Origin: Monosporascus cannonballus
Taxonomy: Eukaryota; Ascomycota; Sordariomycetes; Xylariales
DNA: 64,000 nucleotides
Assembly: GCA_004154925.1 (NCBI GenBank)
Contig: QJNS01000092.1
Span: forward strand, 1-64,000
Direction of reading: 5' to 3'
Each line of letters opens with the position of its first letter. Position 1 is the first letter of the stretch. Below are positions 12,368-26,189 of this stretch, piece after piece. The position numbers and the translations under genes were made by a program. The notes beneath the pieces were generated by a model that saw only the letters and a list, made by a program, of their open reading frames with translations, was not told where the DNA came from and did no database searches.

Positions 12368-14074
12368 GTATTCGTAGGTGGGTAAAAATTTACGTAAGTG
12401 GTTAACAGAAGTGCGTAGGTAAATGATATTACTTACAGACTAATTACCCGTAGATATTTAAAGTACAAAATAGTTAACCAATCGTAGATACCGATTTTAA
12501 AAATTAAGTATTTACTATATAAATAAAATATAAATTATACGTTACGTAGATAAAAAGGTTATGTAATTTAAGGTTATATTTTATTAAATATTTTTCAACT
12601 ATTAATTTCTAAATTAAAACGTTTAATTATTATACTTAAATCGAATTATTGCTTTTATAAAATTAATCGTAATATAATATTGAATTAATTTATATATTAA
12701 TAACGTACTTAAAAGCTTTAATTATTATACTTTGGCCTAATTATTAATAGCAAAAACAATGCCGTATTAATTAACGTATTAATGTTTTTCGGAACGTTTT
12801 TTAGAAACTTAAATAATTAAGGATTATTATTATTAATGCCGACAAGGAATGAGTAATAAGCTTTATCCGAGTATTAACTTAGTAATTATTTTGGTTAGCC
12901 TTTATATATAGCTTTAAGACGGCGTAACATTTCCGTTTGTTTAGCAAAATACGCTTTGTTTTGTTACTGTTTTGCTTTTTTAACTGTTTTTTTCGGATTC
13001 GAGTTTGTTAAGCTTTTTGTTTTTGTTTTCGTTATATACGAATTTTCGCGATTTTCGCAGATGGATAAAGTTCGGAAATAAAGCCGTTGTATCCGGAAAA
13101 GCTTAGCGAATCAACCGGTCTTATTATCTTAGTTATATAATAAATAAATTTCATATTTTTTATTATTGAGGTAGCGCATTTACTGTAATTATAGCATAAA
13201 TTAATAGTTATTCACGATTAATGTATAAATTAATACGTATATTATTAATACAAATATATTAGTAAAAAGCGTAATAACAATAACCTTAATTACTTTTTGT
13301 AAAATTTTAATAAATAATCGCTAAAATCGGAAATCCGTTCCGTTAAATAAACCTTAAGCAATTTTGTGTATAAAATATTAAAATAGGGTCTTTGGTATTA
13401 AAAGGCTAAAATTTTTCTAATATTTGCGAATTTTTCGAAATGTAACAGTTTAATAAAAAAAACTAGTTAAAAAAATTAATTAATAGAGCCTAAAGTACGT
13501 ACTACCGGGCTTTCATCGTCTAGGCCTTTTAATTGTACCGGTTATATCTGTAAGAATATTTTTAGCTGTCGGCTTGGCTTTGTCTTTACTCTTAGCCGTA
13601 TCTTTGCTTTTTAGTAAGTATTTACTTCCGATACTTTTACACTGCGAAGTTTTATGCGGTTCTGAATTAAAATTAATATATTAATTAATACGCGGATTAG
13701 TACGTTAATTAATATAAGTATTAACTTACGAATTTTTACGCGCGCTATAACTAGAAAATTACTTATCGTATTTAGAAAATAATATCAAATCGAAATTAAC
13801 TAATTACAATTATCAAAAAGATATAATTATATCAAAATACAACAGCGCAAAAATTTACAATATGTTATATATAATATAGGCAAAATAAGGTGATGGTATT
13901 GCGATACCTTAAGTAATTTATGTATAAATCTACTTTTTTTAAAAAGTTATTATTTTTAATACAAAATTTTTATATACGCGTATAATAAAAAATATATAAT
14001 AAATAATATTTGAAAATTTAAAAACTCAAATTTAAAATAAACTTTATATTATAAAGTAAAATGAATTAATAGCG

Positions 14075-14104
14075 AAATAAAATAAAATAAAATAAAATAA
14101 ATAA
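14075..14104 (+). repeat. AAATA microsatellite
   Basis: Five-base unit repeated about six times. Confidence 0.85.
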
Positions 14105-15259
14105 AGTAAATTATATAAGGAAATTTTATAAATAAAATATTATTTAATGAGAGTTATAAATCTGAATATATTATAATAAATTAAATTAAATTGTTTATAT
14201 TATTGATGATGTGCAAATTAATTAACACTATGCCTATTTTTTATTGATATATATTTTCGAACGAATTACGATAATCTTTTAAAATTTCCGTAAATTTTCT
14301 TTTTTCGTACTTTTGCTAATCTAGTTATAACGTTTCCAGTTTTCGTCTACTATTTAGCGCTTGAATTAATTAAAGGCGTTAGTAGGCCAGATTTTTACTA
14401 TACGATAATCTTATCGTAAACTTGCTACTTTGATAAAAAACTGATTATATTCGACGTTATTCCGCTATTAATTTAAAATATAGCTGTTTGAAAAACGGAT
14501 TAGAAATTGTTGATTTCGTTAATAGCGGAAGTAAAATAGGTAATATTTAAACTTTATTTTTTCAAAAATCTTATATAAAAAGTTTTTTTGATTTCTTTTT
14601 ATCGACATTTCGTAATTTAGATAAATTCGTTATTTTCGATATGATCGTACCAAATATTAAGCAATAGATTTTTTCGCGTATTCCGCAAATAAAATACAAT
14701 AAGAAAGCTAGTTTGAAATATAAAAAATTTTACTTCGGAACAGTTATGCGAATAACTTAATTTAGCTTAATTTTATATTCGTTTTATTAATACGGTAGTA
14801 GCCTAAATATAAAGATAATTACGAGCAAATGCGGCTAGCTTAAGAAAAGATGTTTTTATTTTACGTCAAAATGTAAAAATATTTTAGTTAGGGAATAAGT
14901 TTACGTATTAATTAACGTATTAATTTCCGTATCGAAAACTTATATAATTTACGTATTTCTAGATAATAGTTAACCATTTGTTCTTAAGACTAATTATTAT
15001 CGAAATTTAATGGATTCGAAGAAATACGTTATTAAATGTTAATAAGGGTATTATTGGAAAAAAATAAGATAGTACGAAAAAGTAAATACTCTTTGAGGAG
15101 TTTTAATGTTTTCGGTTATAATTTTCAATAAGTTTCGATTAATACGCTGTCGACGAAGTAGCTTTATTATGTTATTTTTATATTTTTCGTAATAAAACTT
15201 ATAAGCACATTTAAAGTAACGAATTGCTTTATTGTGAAAAAAATCGTTTATAAACGATT

Positions 15260-15767
15260 GGCCTAAAAATGTTTTTTATTTATCGAAATAGAATTTTGTT
15301 TTCGAATCCGACAAAAAATATACAAATATAGCGAAAATAAAATGGTATTTATTATTTTTGAAAAGCATGTCGATATAAACCTAATAGAATTTAAAGTAAT
15401 TTTGAAAGATTCGAAGCAATCCTTTAAAGTAAAGTTGTAGGACATTAGTAAAAATTCGATTTTGTAAGTAAATTTCGTATTTGCGAAAATAGTTTTTTAT
15501 AGTTTTATATTCTTTAAAAATATAGCTGTAATTCGGTTCTTTCAAAACGCTAAAAAGGTTTGTCAGTAAAAAAACGGCTTGTAAATATCGATTAAGTAAT
15601 CGATAATATCTTATGTGGTTTTCGTAATTTCGAAACCAGTTATTTTTTCGCGACGTAAATAATTTTCGATTATAGATGTCAATCGACGAACTCGGACAAA
15701 TATATATACTACGGAGCTCTAACGAATTCTTACGTTTCGAATAACCTGCAATGGTTTTTAGATACAT
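15260..15767 (-). pseudogene. Possible hAT transposase fragment
   Basis: The longest protein-like stretch of the RIPed block (128 codons from 15767), continuing past a stop as FAIFVYFLSDSKTKFYFDK followed by a stop where a Trp codon would fit. This resembles the region of hAT transposases where a segment of type AAxxLxPxxKxxYFexxW occurs. No DDE residues or C-terminal dimerisation motif could be identified with confidence. It could instead belong to another DNA transposon. Confidence 0.35.
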
Positions 15768-18247
15768 AAAATACCTTTCTATTTAAAAGTGACCTATACG
15801 TACTTAAATCGCTACTAGCGTTCGGTACTAAGATTAAAATATATCGCAAACCATCTTATCTAAATTAGCTAAAGAATTAATACGAAAATTAATACAAAGA
15901 TTAGTACGATATTTACTAGCGGAATAACAAAAGTTAACGTATTTTTATTATAACACAATCAGTCGTATCGAGCTTAATCTGCTTAATTTTAGCTATTCCT
16001 TTCTCGTCCTTTTTTACTTCTAGATCCGTCTAATTTTTTATATTTACGCCATCTGTAATTTTTAAGCATTTAAAAAACGGCTCTAAATATTTTATAGAAA
16101 ATACGAAAAATAATAGAAATAGTTCGCTTCCTTTATTTATTTCTGTTTTTGCGTATCTTTTTTAAATATTTTTTAAAATGCTTTATATCGAAATTCGTTT
16201 CGCTATCCGCTATTATAACGTAGACTTTTGTATAAAGTCCGTATTTCTTTAGTACCTCGTATAGCGCTTAAGTATTCGACTTTCTTTTTTTGTTTTTATA
16301 TAAGTGAATATTAATTAAAACGAATTTAAATATCCAGTTTTTGTCAATAAAGTAAATATATATATTTTGGAAAATTTATATTAAGCTAGGAGAAATCTAA
16401 ACGTCGATAATTATCGAAACGTAAGATTCGGAATTTTTTTTTTTGCAATTTTAACTGTACGATCTTATTTATATACTTTTCGTATTTGTTCTTAAGCGTA
16501 TAGAAATTTGAAACATTATAAGTAAGGCATATATGCCGGGCCTAATTAATAAAATGCGGATTTTCGACAGTATTAAAAAACAAGTACAAGCTAGCCCATA
16601 TTTTAACTATATAACGATTATTTTAAAACAAGATTCTAGCAGTATTAAGCGGATATTATTAAACCATAATTAATATAATAATTAGTACGATAAATAATAC
16701 GTATTAAAAAATCTTAGTTATAATAAAACCTATAGTAACTTAATTTTCGCTATATCGAGTTAATTTTTCTCGCATAATTTATTATTTATATAATTTTTAA
16801 TAAAATAATATTATAATTATTCTTATTCGTTTCGGATATATCCGTGTTTTATAACAAAATTAACAGATTATTATTGGCTGACTTGTTTTTACGGTCGCGG
16901 TATAAAACTAGCCCTGTTAATATTAAAACCTTTAATTAAAAACGAAAAGTTTTTTTTAAAAAAAATGTCTCGTTTATATCGTTATTAAAGGCAACTTTTT
17001 CCTAAAATTACGGCCGCCGCAAAAACTCCTTTTTAAATATTTCGGCGTTTTTCGTTTTATAAATATAATGTACTAGATGCTAAATTATAATAGTAATTCG
17101 AATATTTCTTATACGTTATCTTAGGATCGTAAGCTAAACTCTAGTTGGGCTAAGGATTTAGCTTTTTCCTTGGCGTATTTGTTACGTAATTAGTCGTTAT
17201 CTAATTTGTCAATTTTTTTTTCGCTCTTATAATTAAATTCGTTCTTTAATTCCCCGTTACTTTTTTTTCGTAATCTGTTTTATCAAATACGTAATTATTT
17301 CCAAATTCGTCCCCGTTTTCGATATTAAGTTATTTTCTAAATTCAGGTTCGCCTTTATTTTCGCCTTCGCTTTTATCTTTATCGTATAAAACATTATTTA
17401 ATTTTCGTAATTAACTTTTTATTTCGACAGCTTTTTTTGTAAAGCTCGACCTATAATTTTTTTATCGATTGTAATTTGAATAAAAAGATCAATAAAAGGC
17501 GATAACATTTTGTAATATCAATTTCGAATAGTACTTTAATTATGATACAAATTATATTATTAAACGCGACTGTATATAACTAATATTTTAGAAATAGAAA
17601 ATTAATTCGTTAAAAATCAGAAAATTAATACATTAAAAATAGAATATTAATACGCTAAAAATGAAAAGTTATTACGGACGACAACTTAAAAATAAAATTC
17701 AAATAAGGTATATACTGAAGTGGAGCGGGGTGTTACGCCTATAAGCAGGTTCAGCTGATCAGAAAGCTCGGGTTTCGCATATATATTAAGGAGTTCTTTT
17801 TCGCTATGGGTTCAACACTTAGAAAATACACACACTATCACCACTTAGCATGTTTTCTGCTATTTTAATTATCGACGTTCAACACTATCAATATAATCGA
17901 ATCAAGTTTTTCATCTCGACAGTTCCTTTCCGTGTCGTAATATAGCTTGTTTATCCGTATTGATTAAGCCTAATTCTCCTCTACCTTAATTTAATACGTA
18001 AAATATTACAACGGGATTATTTATTATTCAAATTATTTATCTGGCGCTTATTTTATTTCGGACCTTTGGAATAAATTTTAAAAATTTGTTATTATTTTTT
18101 CCTTTGACTTTTTCGCGCCATTTGTAATCAAAATACCTTTTTTAATAAATAAAGCCATACTTTCATTACGTTACATATTAGGCAATATTATAAAAAACTT
18201 TAATTAACTATAATAATGTACGGTTTAATCGTTTTACGAATTTATTC

Positions 18248-18249
<2 letters not shown>

Positions 18250-18301
<52 letters not shown>
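18250..18301 (+). repeat. TTA trinucleotide microsatellite
   Basis: About 17 uninterrupted copies of a three-base TTA unit. Confidence 0.95.
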
Positions 18302-18303
<2 letters not shown>

Positions 18304-19141
18304 GATTATTAATAGTAATAATTTTACTTCTTTTAAAAACAAAACCTTTATTTCGGAAATTCGAATAATAAAAGCAACCAGATCATCTTGATAGCAATTG
18401 TCGATCGCTTTTATTAAACAAGGGCAAGTCTCGAAACAAAGTGTTCGCGGTCGCTAGATGTAAAAAAAAAAGGCTAAAACATAGATTCGACATCGTTGTT
18501 TTAAACAAGGGAATAAATTATAGATTGTAAGATTAATATATTAATTAATACGATTTTAATTTTAAGAAATTATAGTTTTATATAAAATTAAGCGGTTTTG
18601 GAAATTATATATCCTGTTAATTTTATAGCATTTTTTAAGTTTAAAATTTAAGAAATCTTATTTAATATACGACTGAAAATTTATTTTAGGATTTAACGAT
18701 TTATATTAAAGATATTACAAAAATAGCGGAAAATAAATTGGTTACGTTATTTATCAGCCATTATTTTAATGCGATTTATGCGAAAAAATTATTATTTATT
18801 TTAAGGATTTTCGTCTAGTTAAATAAATTTGCAAATAAATAAATTTAAGATTTTTTTTCTAATATCGCATAATAAATATAACGTATTTTTAATAGAAAAA
18901 CAAACGTCTATCTGAAATTTAACCGGGATTTTTTAAGTAGATTAATTACATATATATCTACTTAATTTTTTTAAATTTATTTACTAAGTACTAAATTTCC
19001 TTTTTGGCGTATTTTAATTATATAATAAGATATTTGTATTCTTTTTTCATGTTTTTATTTATATTCATAATACGGTAATAATTTTAATATTTATAATTAA
19101 ATTAAAATAAGTATTATAATAAATAAAAAATTATTTGTCTT

Positions 19142-19331
19142 TATAACAAGCACGATACGTAGGTTGAAAGGAAGCACGGCCTAACTAAGGTTTATATTTA
19201 AGGTAAGGAGGAAAAGGGAAAAACAGCTAGCCACCAGCCAGGTGGCTGCTCCCTATATATATATGGGTAAGCTCGGGCTAAGGAGCTCGTTCCGTAAGCC
19301 CGAACTGCCCTATAAGCTTTAACCTGTAATA
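19142..19331 (-). repeat. 3' LTR of gypsy element at 19142
   Basis: 190 bp; better preserved in the middle (GC-rich stem around AAGCTCGGGCTAAGGAGCTC) than at its ends. The purine-rich strand after it (19332-19350, minus) is the polypurine tract. Confidence 0.9.
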
Positions 19332-19963
19332 TCATCCTTTTCCTCGCCTTTAGAAAATAACAAAGCTGCGGCGAAACGGCGACGGCTTTGCTTATACCTT
19401 TTTTTTTATTCTTATTCGTGCCCTTATGTTTTTGCCGACCCCATTTCCGTTTCCGAATAACTTTTCAAAATTATTAAAAATAATTATATTTTCGAAAATA
19501 TTACATAACTTTTATATTGGTTCGGCGTAATCTGCCTATTTTATAAATAGCTTTTTTCGGCGACCGTGGCCTATACGCCTGCTTTTATCCTTTAATATAC
19601 GTTTTATTATATATTTTCCCCTTTTTTCTAATAATATCGGTAACGGTTAATTATTATTTAAAATCTAATTAAACAATAGGTTCTTTATTATTAGCTTTAA
19701 ATAATTTATGTCGAATTTTGGATATATCCTTATGGGTATATTTAATTTTACTGTATTATATAACATAATCGTAATAACTTTATATTTAATATATATTTAA
19801 AATAACCTTTTAAATAATTACGTAATAATTACGTTTTTTAAGTTTAATTATATCTAATTTTTTATTTCGAAATATAATATTTATATTTTTAAAACGTTAA
19901 TTAATTATTTTATTCGGATTTATACCAACGCTATAATAATATATGCGAATTTAATATTTTTTC

Positions 19964-20032
19964 GTAATTTTTTAACGAAATTAATAATTTTTTAACGAAA
20001 TTAATAATTTTTTAACGAAATTAATAATTTTT
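19964..20032 (+). repeat. 20-bp tandem repeat, about 3.4 copies
   Basis: Unit TTAATAATTTTTTAACGAAA repeated without change inside the gypsy element, probably a local duplication after RIP because the copies are identical. Confidence 0.85.
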
Positions 20033-21737
20033 TTATTTTGAAAGTTAATTAAAAGGTTATCGGTATTTCGTTAATAAATTTTATATTATATCTATAAGTT
20101 GAAAAAAAAAGATTTATTCTTAATGAAAAATTCCTACCGTTAAAAATTAATTGTATTACTGATAAAAACTTGGCCTAATTATATTATACGTAATTTATAA
20201 AATAACGGAAATACGGAAAAAGTTTTTGGTTAATTTTTTCTGTAATTTTATTTATTTAGAGATAAAAAGATATATTAAGTTATTACTATATACCTATTAG
20301 GTTGCATAAATAAGTACAAAATTTATTCGTTTAGTTATTTCCTTTATTAAATATTAATTTTTAAAAAAACCATAATATTTTTAATTACAGGTAATAAAGC
20401 GTTAAACGTACGTTTCCGCGTCCATATTAAATATCGGCTTTAAAATAACCGTTTTTATTAAATAATTATAAAATATTATAAAAAAACGGAGGTCCTTTTT
20501 TTGCTTTATTAATAAATCGACCGTAAAATTTACAGAAAAATCTAAATAAAATCGGTTTGGAATAAATAAGAGCCGTAATAACCTTTTTTCGTTTTCTTTT
20601 ATACGTACGACCTATTATATACGTCGTAATTATAACAGAAACGGCGTACATCCTAAGCTTATTCCGGCCAGTAATAATTACGGATCAATATTATTAACGT
20701 AACGTTTTTTCCTAAGTAGCCGATAATATGGAAATCGTATACCCGTTAAATTAATAACGTCCGGAACGGCTCTTAAATAAAAATCTAAGTACGTTTTTTA
20801 AACTGTAAAAAATCCCTAAGCTCGAAAAAGTATTCCGTTATAAAAACTTTTACCGCGCTTATAACTAAAGAAAAATTATGTAACTTTTAGGTTATGATAA
20901 CATATATCATATTTAAGGTTTTATTTTTAATAATTTTTTAAATTTTATTTTTCTTAAAGGTTTTTTTCGAGAAATATTTCTTTACCAAAAAATATAACCG
21001 GTTGTTCGTTATTACCTTGCTTTAAGTAAATTACAACTATTAAAATTTTCTAAATCCGCGTTAATTCGTTAAATAATTATTTTTTTTTAATTAACTCAAC
21101 TACCCGTTCTTTAAGCCTAATATTTTTTTGCCGCAACATACGTTTTATAACTTGCGAAATATAATATCGGATTAATTTATTAATTTATTAAAATAATATT
21201 TAAGTACGAAATTAAAAGCGGACAAAAAGCCGGCTTATTAAATTTACTTTTTAATAAATTTACAGATATTTATAAAATATTAGAAATTTACATAATTTGT
21301 TAAAATCGTAAAAAGGTTAATTAATCCTTAAAACTTTTTTCTTTATTTCGTTAACGTTTTAACGATAATTAATAATTTTTTATTATATATTTTATAATTA
21401 TATTTAATTAACGATAACTTCTTTAAAAAGTGCGTAATTGGTCGTAAGCGCTTTAACGAATCGAATTAAAATAAGTATTTTTTTAATTACCTAACCAAAA
21501 TAATCTATCTTTATTACCGTTTTTTTCGGGATTTTAATACGTAAAGATAAACGCTATAATAAAAAACTTTTTAAATTAGTCGAAAACTTATTGCTTTTTG
21601 TTTTTTTAGCGAAAAAGGGTTTTTTTAATTAATCGTAAAAAAGGAACCGTTATTCCGTTAAAATTTTCTATTAAGGTTCGGTAAAAATTAACAAACTCGA
21701 TAAAATTCCTAACCTTTTTTATATTAGTAAAAGCCTT

Positions 21738-21950
21738 TTATTTTCGAATAGCGGCTATTTTCTTAAGATTAATTTTTAAGTTTACTTTTATTTCGATAAT
21801 AAACTTTAAGAACTTTATTTCGTGGATTACAAATTCGTATTTGTCCGAGTTTAACTTTAATTTTGTTTCCGTTAAATAACAAAATAATAATTTAATCTTA
21901 GTTATATAGTCGGTTCGAAAACCGGACGAATAAATTAATATATCGTCCAT
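21738..21950 (-). pseudogene. Gypsy reverse transcriptase fragment
   Basis: 70 open codons beginning MDDILIYSSGF, the catalytic YMDD-type box of Ty3/gypsy reverse transcriptase, followed by KLNSDKYEF and FLKFIIE where family members have KLxxxKCEF and FLGfiI. Substitutions are of the RIP type (Cys to Tyr). Confidence 0.8.
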
Positions 21951-24579
21951 ATATACGGGGCAAAAGTTATTAAGATAATGCTTTAACGTGATATTAATAT
22001 AATATTAAAAAATAGCCGGTATACCGCTAAGGCCGAATAAATATATTAGCTATTTGAAAAACTCGAAACGTATACGAAACGTAATTTTTTATTTATTTCA
22101 TTAGCGGATACGTAATTAGTAAAAAGCCGCTCGAACGTCGAATTTTGTAAATTACCGGACTTATAATAAGATTCGTAACATTTTTTTATTAATGGAAAAA
22201 GATAACGGTTCTATTTTGTAATCTTATTTAATTCTTTATAATTTACGTAAAACCGTAAACCTCCGTTAAGTTTTCTTACGAATAATACTGGGGCACTTAT
22301 AAGGAAATTATTAATCCGAATCTAATTTTTGTCGAATAAATTTGTAAATATTTTGCATAAAATTAATAGTTTTTCCTTTAATATCTTATATAAGAGTTTT
22401 TATAAAACTGCTTTTTTCTAACTTAAGATATTTATTTTTAGATTTATCGTTACGTCGTTATTATTACGATAGGAAAATAATAATAAATTTTTATCGTTTG
22501 TAAAAAGGTTTTAAAATTTCCGTACTTTTTTAAGAAAACGTTCCGTTATATCCTTAAAAGTTAATTACGGTTTTACCTTTAAAACCTTATTAATATCTTT
22601 TATAAAGATTACGAATAATTATATTCTATTTTTTCCTACAGCAGCTTTGCCGCTTTATCGCCGTAAAGGTTATAGCCGTTATTAAGCGAGCTTTTTTATA
22701 TTTTTATAACTGCCCCTTTAGGCGGTTTTTAAGCTTTTTATCGAATTATCCTTTTTCGCGTAATATGGGCGCGATAACGTTATTCGTAAAACGGATAAAC
22801 CGTTATTTCGTTTCGTATATGACATTATTATATTTTATTTAATGCTTTCCTAGGATAAAAAAGTGGGATAAAATTTTAATTACATATTTTCAAATTTGTT
22901 TTAGGCGGCCGTTTAAATTTATATTAATATAAATAATCTTTCGGATCGTCATTATTATATTTTCGTTATTTTTCGCCACCTTTAACAGATAAAATATAAT
23001 AAATATATATTATAACTTTAAATGATAAATTAACCGTTAATTAAATGCGAAATAATAAGTATATTAATTATGGATTAAAATATTTATATATATAATATTA
23101 CTATTTAAGGCGTTTAATATAAAAAAGGTATTATTTAATTTATTATTAACTTTTTATAATTTTTTATTACGCCCTTTTTTATTAATAATTTTTGATAAAA
23201 GTTATTTTTTTAAATTTTGGTTATCCAAATTACTATTCTTACTAACGGTATTCCGTAAGTTTATTACCGTAACCTCCGTTTTAATCGGACGAAACCGTTT
23301 TACACGTTTATATTTAAAGTATTTTTAATTCGAATAATTCGTAACAGTATAATAAAAATATTGGTTTTTCGTTTCCGAACTTTTATTTCGTTATCGGAAA
23401 GTTATTCTGTATAAGGCCGGTTATCCGAATTTTATCTTAAGCTACTTCCGGATTAATTTTTTCGATTATTTCGTTATTAATTTATAAATTCAGAAATTAA
23501 CATAAATAATTATGCGACGTTCGTTATAAATATATTTTCCTAAACGTGTATTATATAAATTAATTTATTAATTAATCGTTTTATTTTTTTATCAAAATAT
23601 TAAGCTGTTATTTTTTTACTTATATAATAATCGGGTAAAACCTTTAAACAATTAATTACTTCTTTTACTTTACGTACTTAATAGTTATAATCGTCATAAG
23701 GTATATTTTTCGCGATTAATGCGTTATAAAATTACGTATTAATACCAGCATTTAAGGAAATTATCTTAATTATTAAGGGTTACGTTAAGCCTTTATATTT
23801 GGCCAACTTAAATTTAAAATTTAATAAGTAATTTTAAAACCGTTAATTATTACTTTATTTTATATATTATAATTGCTTTTTAACAGATTATATCGTTTGT
23901 TTCTTTTCGAATTATTTTTTATATAAAGAAGGAAATTATTAACGTCGAAATCTTTTCGTAAGTTTTTTTATTTCGAATTAATAATTAAATTACAATTGCT
24001 TTTCGGTAGATATAAATATTATAATACCTAAATAAATTATCATAAAAAAGCTGGAAATCAACCGGTTTTTCTTTATTTTTATACGAAATATGGCGAAAAA
24101 AGAACGAAACGTTTTTTATTTTTTTTTTACGAAAATTATTTTATAGGCTTACGATTCGTTTTTGCGAACGCGTTATTAAGCGGCGAGCCTACCATAGGTT
24201 TTTGGCAAGGCGGGTCCTATTTTATAAGGGCCTTTTCTTTTCTGCTTTTATAAAAAATATTTTTTTTATTTTTGTTATTCGGTTAAATAAGTTGCTTATT
24301 ATTTCGTTACGGCTAAAGACCAGTTTGATAAATTCCTTTTGTTATATATTAAGTTTTTAGAATATATTTACGAACGACTAGTATTATAAGTTTTTCTTAA
24401 TGGTTTTAAATAAGATTAATGCCGTAGATTCGCCCATAGTATCGTTAGTTATGTTATTTCGTAATTACTTCGTTGTAAAACTTTTTTTAACTTATTGTCC
24501 GTAATCAGGGTATTTTTGGGAAATGTTTCGTTTTTATTTAGCTTTTTAAAAATTGTAATAAGTTATAACTTTGAATATA

Positions 24580-24769
24580 TATAACGGGCACGATATATAA
24601 ATTAAACGAAAGTACGGCCCAATAAAAGTTTATATTTAAGGTGAAAAGGGAAAAAGAGAAATAGCTAATTACTAGCGAGGTAGCTGCTCCCTATATATAT
24701 ATAGGTGAGCTCGGGCTAAGGAGCTCGCTCCGTAAGCCCGAGCTGCCTTATAAGCTTTAGCCTGTAACA
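24580..24769 (-). repeat. 5' LTR of gypsy element at 19142
   Basis: 190 bp, same length as its partner. Confidence 0.9.
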
Positions 24770-24774
24770 GTCTT

Positions 24775-26187
24775 TATATTATAAATATTAATTTAAGGTA
24801 TAAATATAACGTATTCTCGATATAATACGTATTAATTTTTATATTAATCGATATCTTGTTATATCTAGCATAATGTCGGCTTTTAAAAAAATAATAGTAA
24901 ATTTTTTAGCAAATATCGTAAACTTAATAACGCGTTTTCAAATAACAAATATATTACGAAAGCGCGAAATCGTAACGAAAAATTCTTTCGTAAAAATCTT
25001 AATAAAAAGGTCGTAAAAAATGCCTAGTAAGTATTACGAGCTAAAATTTGCTACGATAAAGCGGTTTAGAATAAAAAATACCTTAAAACGAATTTTGTTA
25101 TTTAAGATAAAATCTGTTAAAATATTATAATTATTATTAATAAGTTATTATAAGTTCCGCTTTTAATAATGTATTAATTTTTATATTAATTACTTTTAAT
25201 CGTTTATGAAACAAATATTTTAAACAGTTTAAAGCTTAATATAATATCGATTTTAAATTATGTTGTAATATAATATAAGCGATTATAAGCGATTTGGACT
25301 GGTTATTTAATAAATTCTTTAATTTAAATAATAATTTTTTATAGGCGTCCGTTAACGAAGAATATAAATTTGTTTCCGAAAAAAAGCTTTTGAAAAACGA
25401 ACAAATCGCTTTATTATAATAGGATAATACGGTTTGCCGTTACTTTTATTTCCTAAAGTTCGAAAACAAATTAACGCTAGTAATTAATAATACGATATAT
25501 ATTATAACCGAAATTGTTTTAAAGTTATTGGTATTTATTTCGAATAAATTTAACGTTATACTGTCGATTATAAAAGAGGAAAAACTTATTATTATTATTT
25601 TTTAGTTTTATTATTTGATTTTTTAATTTTTTTATATATTTGAATAATTTTTTAAATACTTAATAATAAGCTTAGGCTTTATTTTCATTTTAATTTCGTA
25701 TTATTAGAAGCGAAATATTTTGCTTGAATAATTATTAATGTAACTATAAAATATATTGGAAGAACAACGTCTTTATTAAAATATAAAAATTATGATATTT
25801 TCGCTAAATAATAATAATCGGTATGCTAATTAATACGCAAATTAATACGTATATTCGGTATTAACTTAATTTATAATACCAGTTTTATTATGCCTATATT
25901 TATTGGGTTAAATTGTTTAAAAAACCCTTATAAATCTTATATTATAAGGCTAAATAAAGCTTTTATTATTTACATAATAAGAACTTAATATTCGAAATTA
26001 AGCTACGTATTTTTTATTTTTCCGTAACGAAAAAAATAAATAACGTTTAGGTTATTTTTATTTTTTATTATTTTTATTATTTTGCTGATAATCGTTTCTG
26101 GATAGCGGATAACGAAAAAAATCAATTAATTTTATTAAACTTTAGTCTTTTAATATTACAACTTAAAAAAAAAGTTATTTTTTTAGA
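24775..26187. other. RIPed host sequence between two insertions
   Basis: Continuation of the sequence interrupted at 19141. AT-rich, no intact frame. A weak plus-strand reading around 25340-25450 (FVSEKKLLKNEQIALL) is protein-like but not assignable. Confidence 0.4.
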
Positions 26188-26189
26188 TA

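Larger units (their letters stand above)
12373..19136. other. RIPed host sequence between retrotransposons, hAT-like relic
   Basis: About 6.8 kb, roughly 75-80% AT, CpG kept and CpA/TpG depleted, so once repetitive. No intact gene. Minus-strand frames at 15260-15770 give the only protein-like stretch. A less damaged patch at about 17705-18010 (TGTTACGCCTATAAGCAGG near its start) may be part of an LTR, but no partner copy is visible. Given the hAT-like ends at 6831 and 35077, this may be the body of a large hAT element. Confidence 0.5.
19142..24769 (-). mobile_element. Complete Ty3/gypsy retrotransposon, RIP-inactivated
   Basis: 5628 bp with two 190-bp LTRs (19142-19331 and 24580-24769) and an exact GTCTT target duplication (19137-19141, 24770-24774). 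Both LTRs read TATAAC at the left where TGTAAC is expected, and end CCTGTAACA or CCTGTAATA. A reverse-transcriptase MDDILIYS box (21738-21950) and a polypurine tract next to the left LTR, read on the minus strand, give the orientation. All frames are closed by TA-rich mutation. Confidence 0.92.

Noticed and set aside
18250..20032. Regular short repeats as a CRISPR-like array.
   Set aside because: They are a TTA microsatellite and a 20-bp direct tandem without spacers, in a eukaryotic genome.
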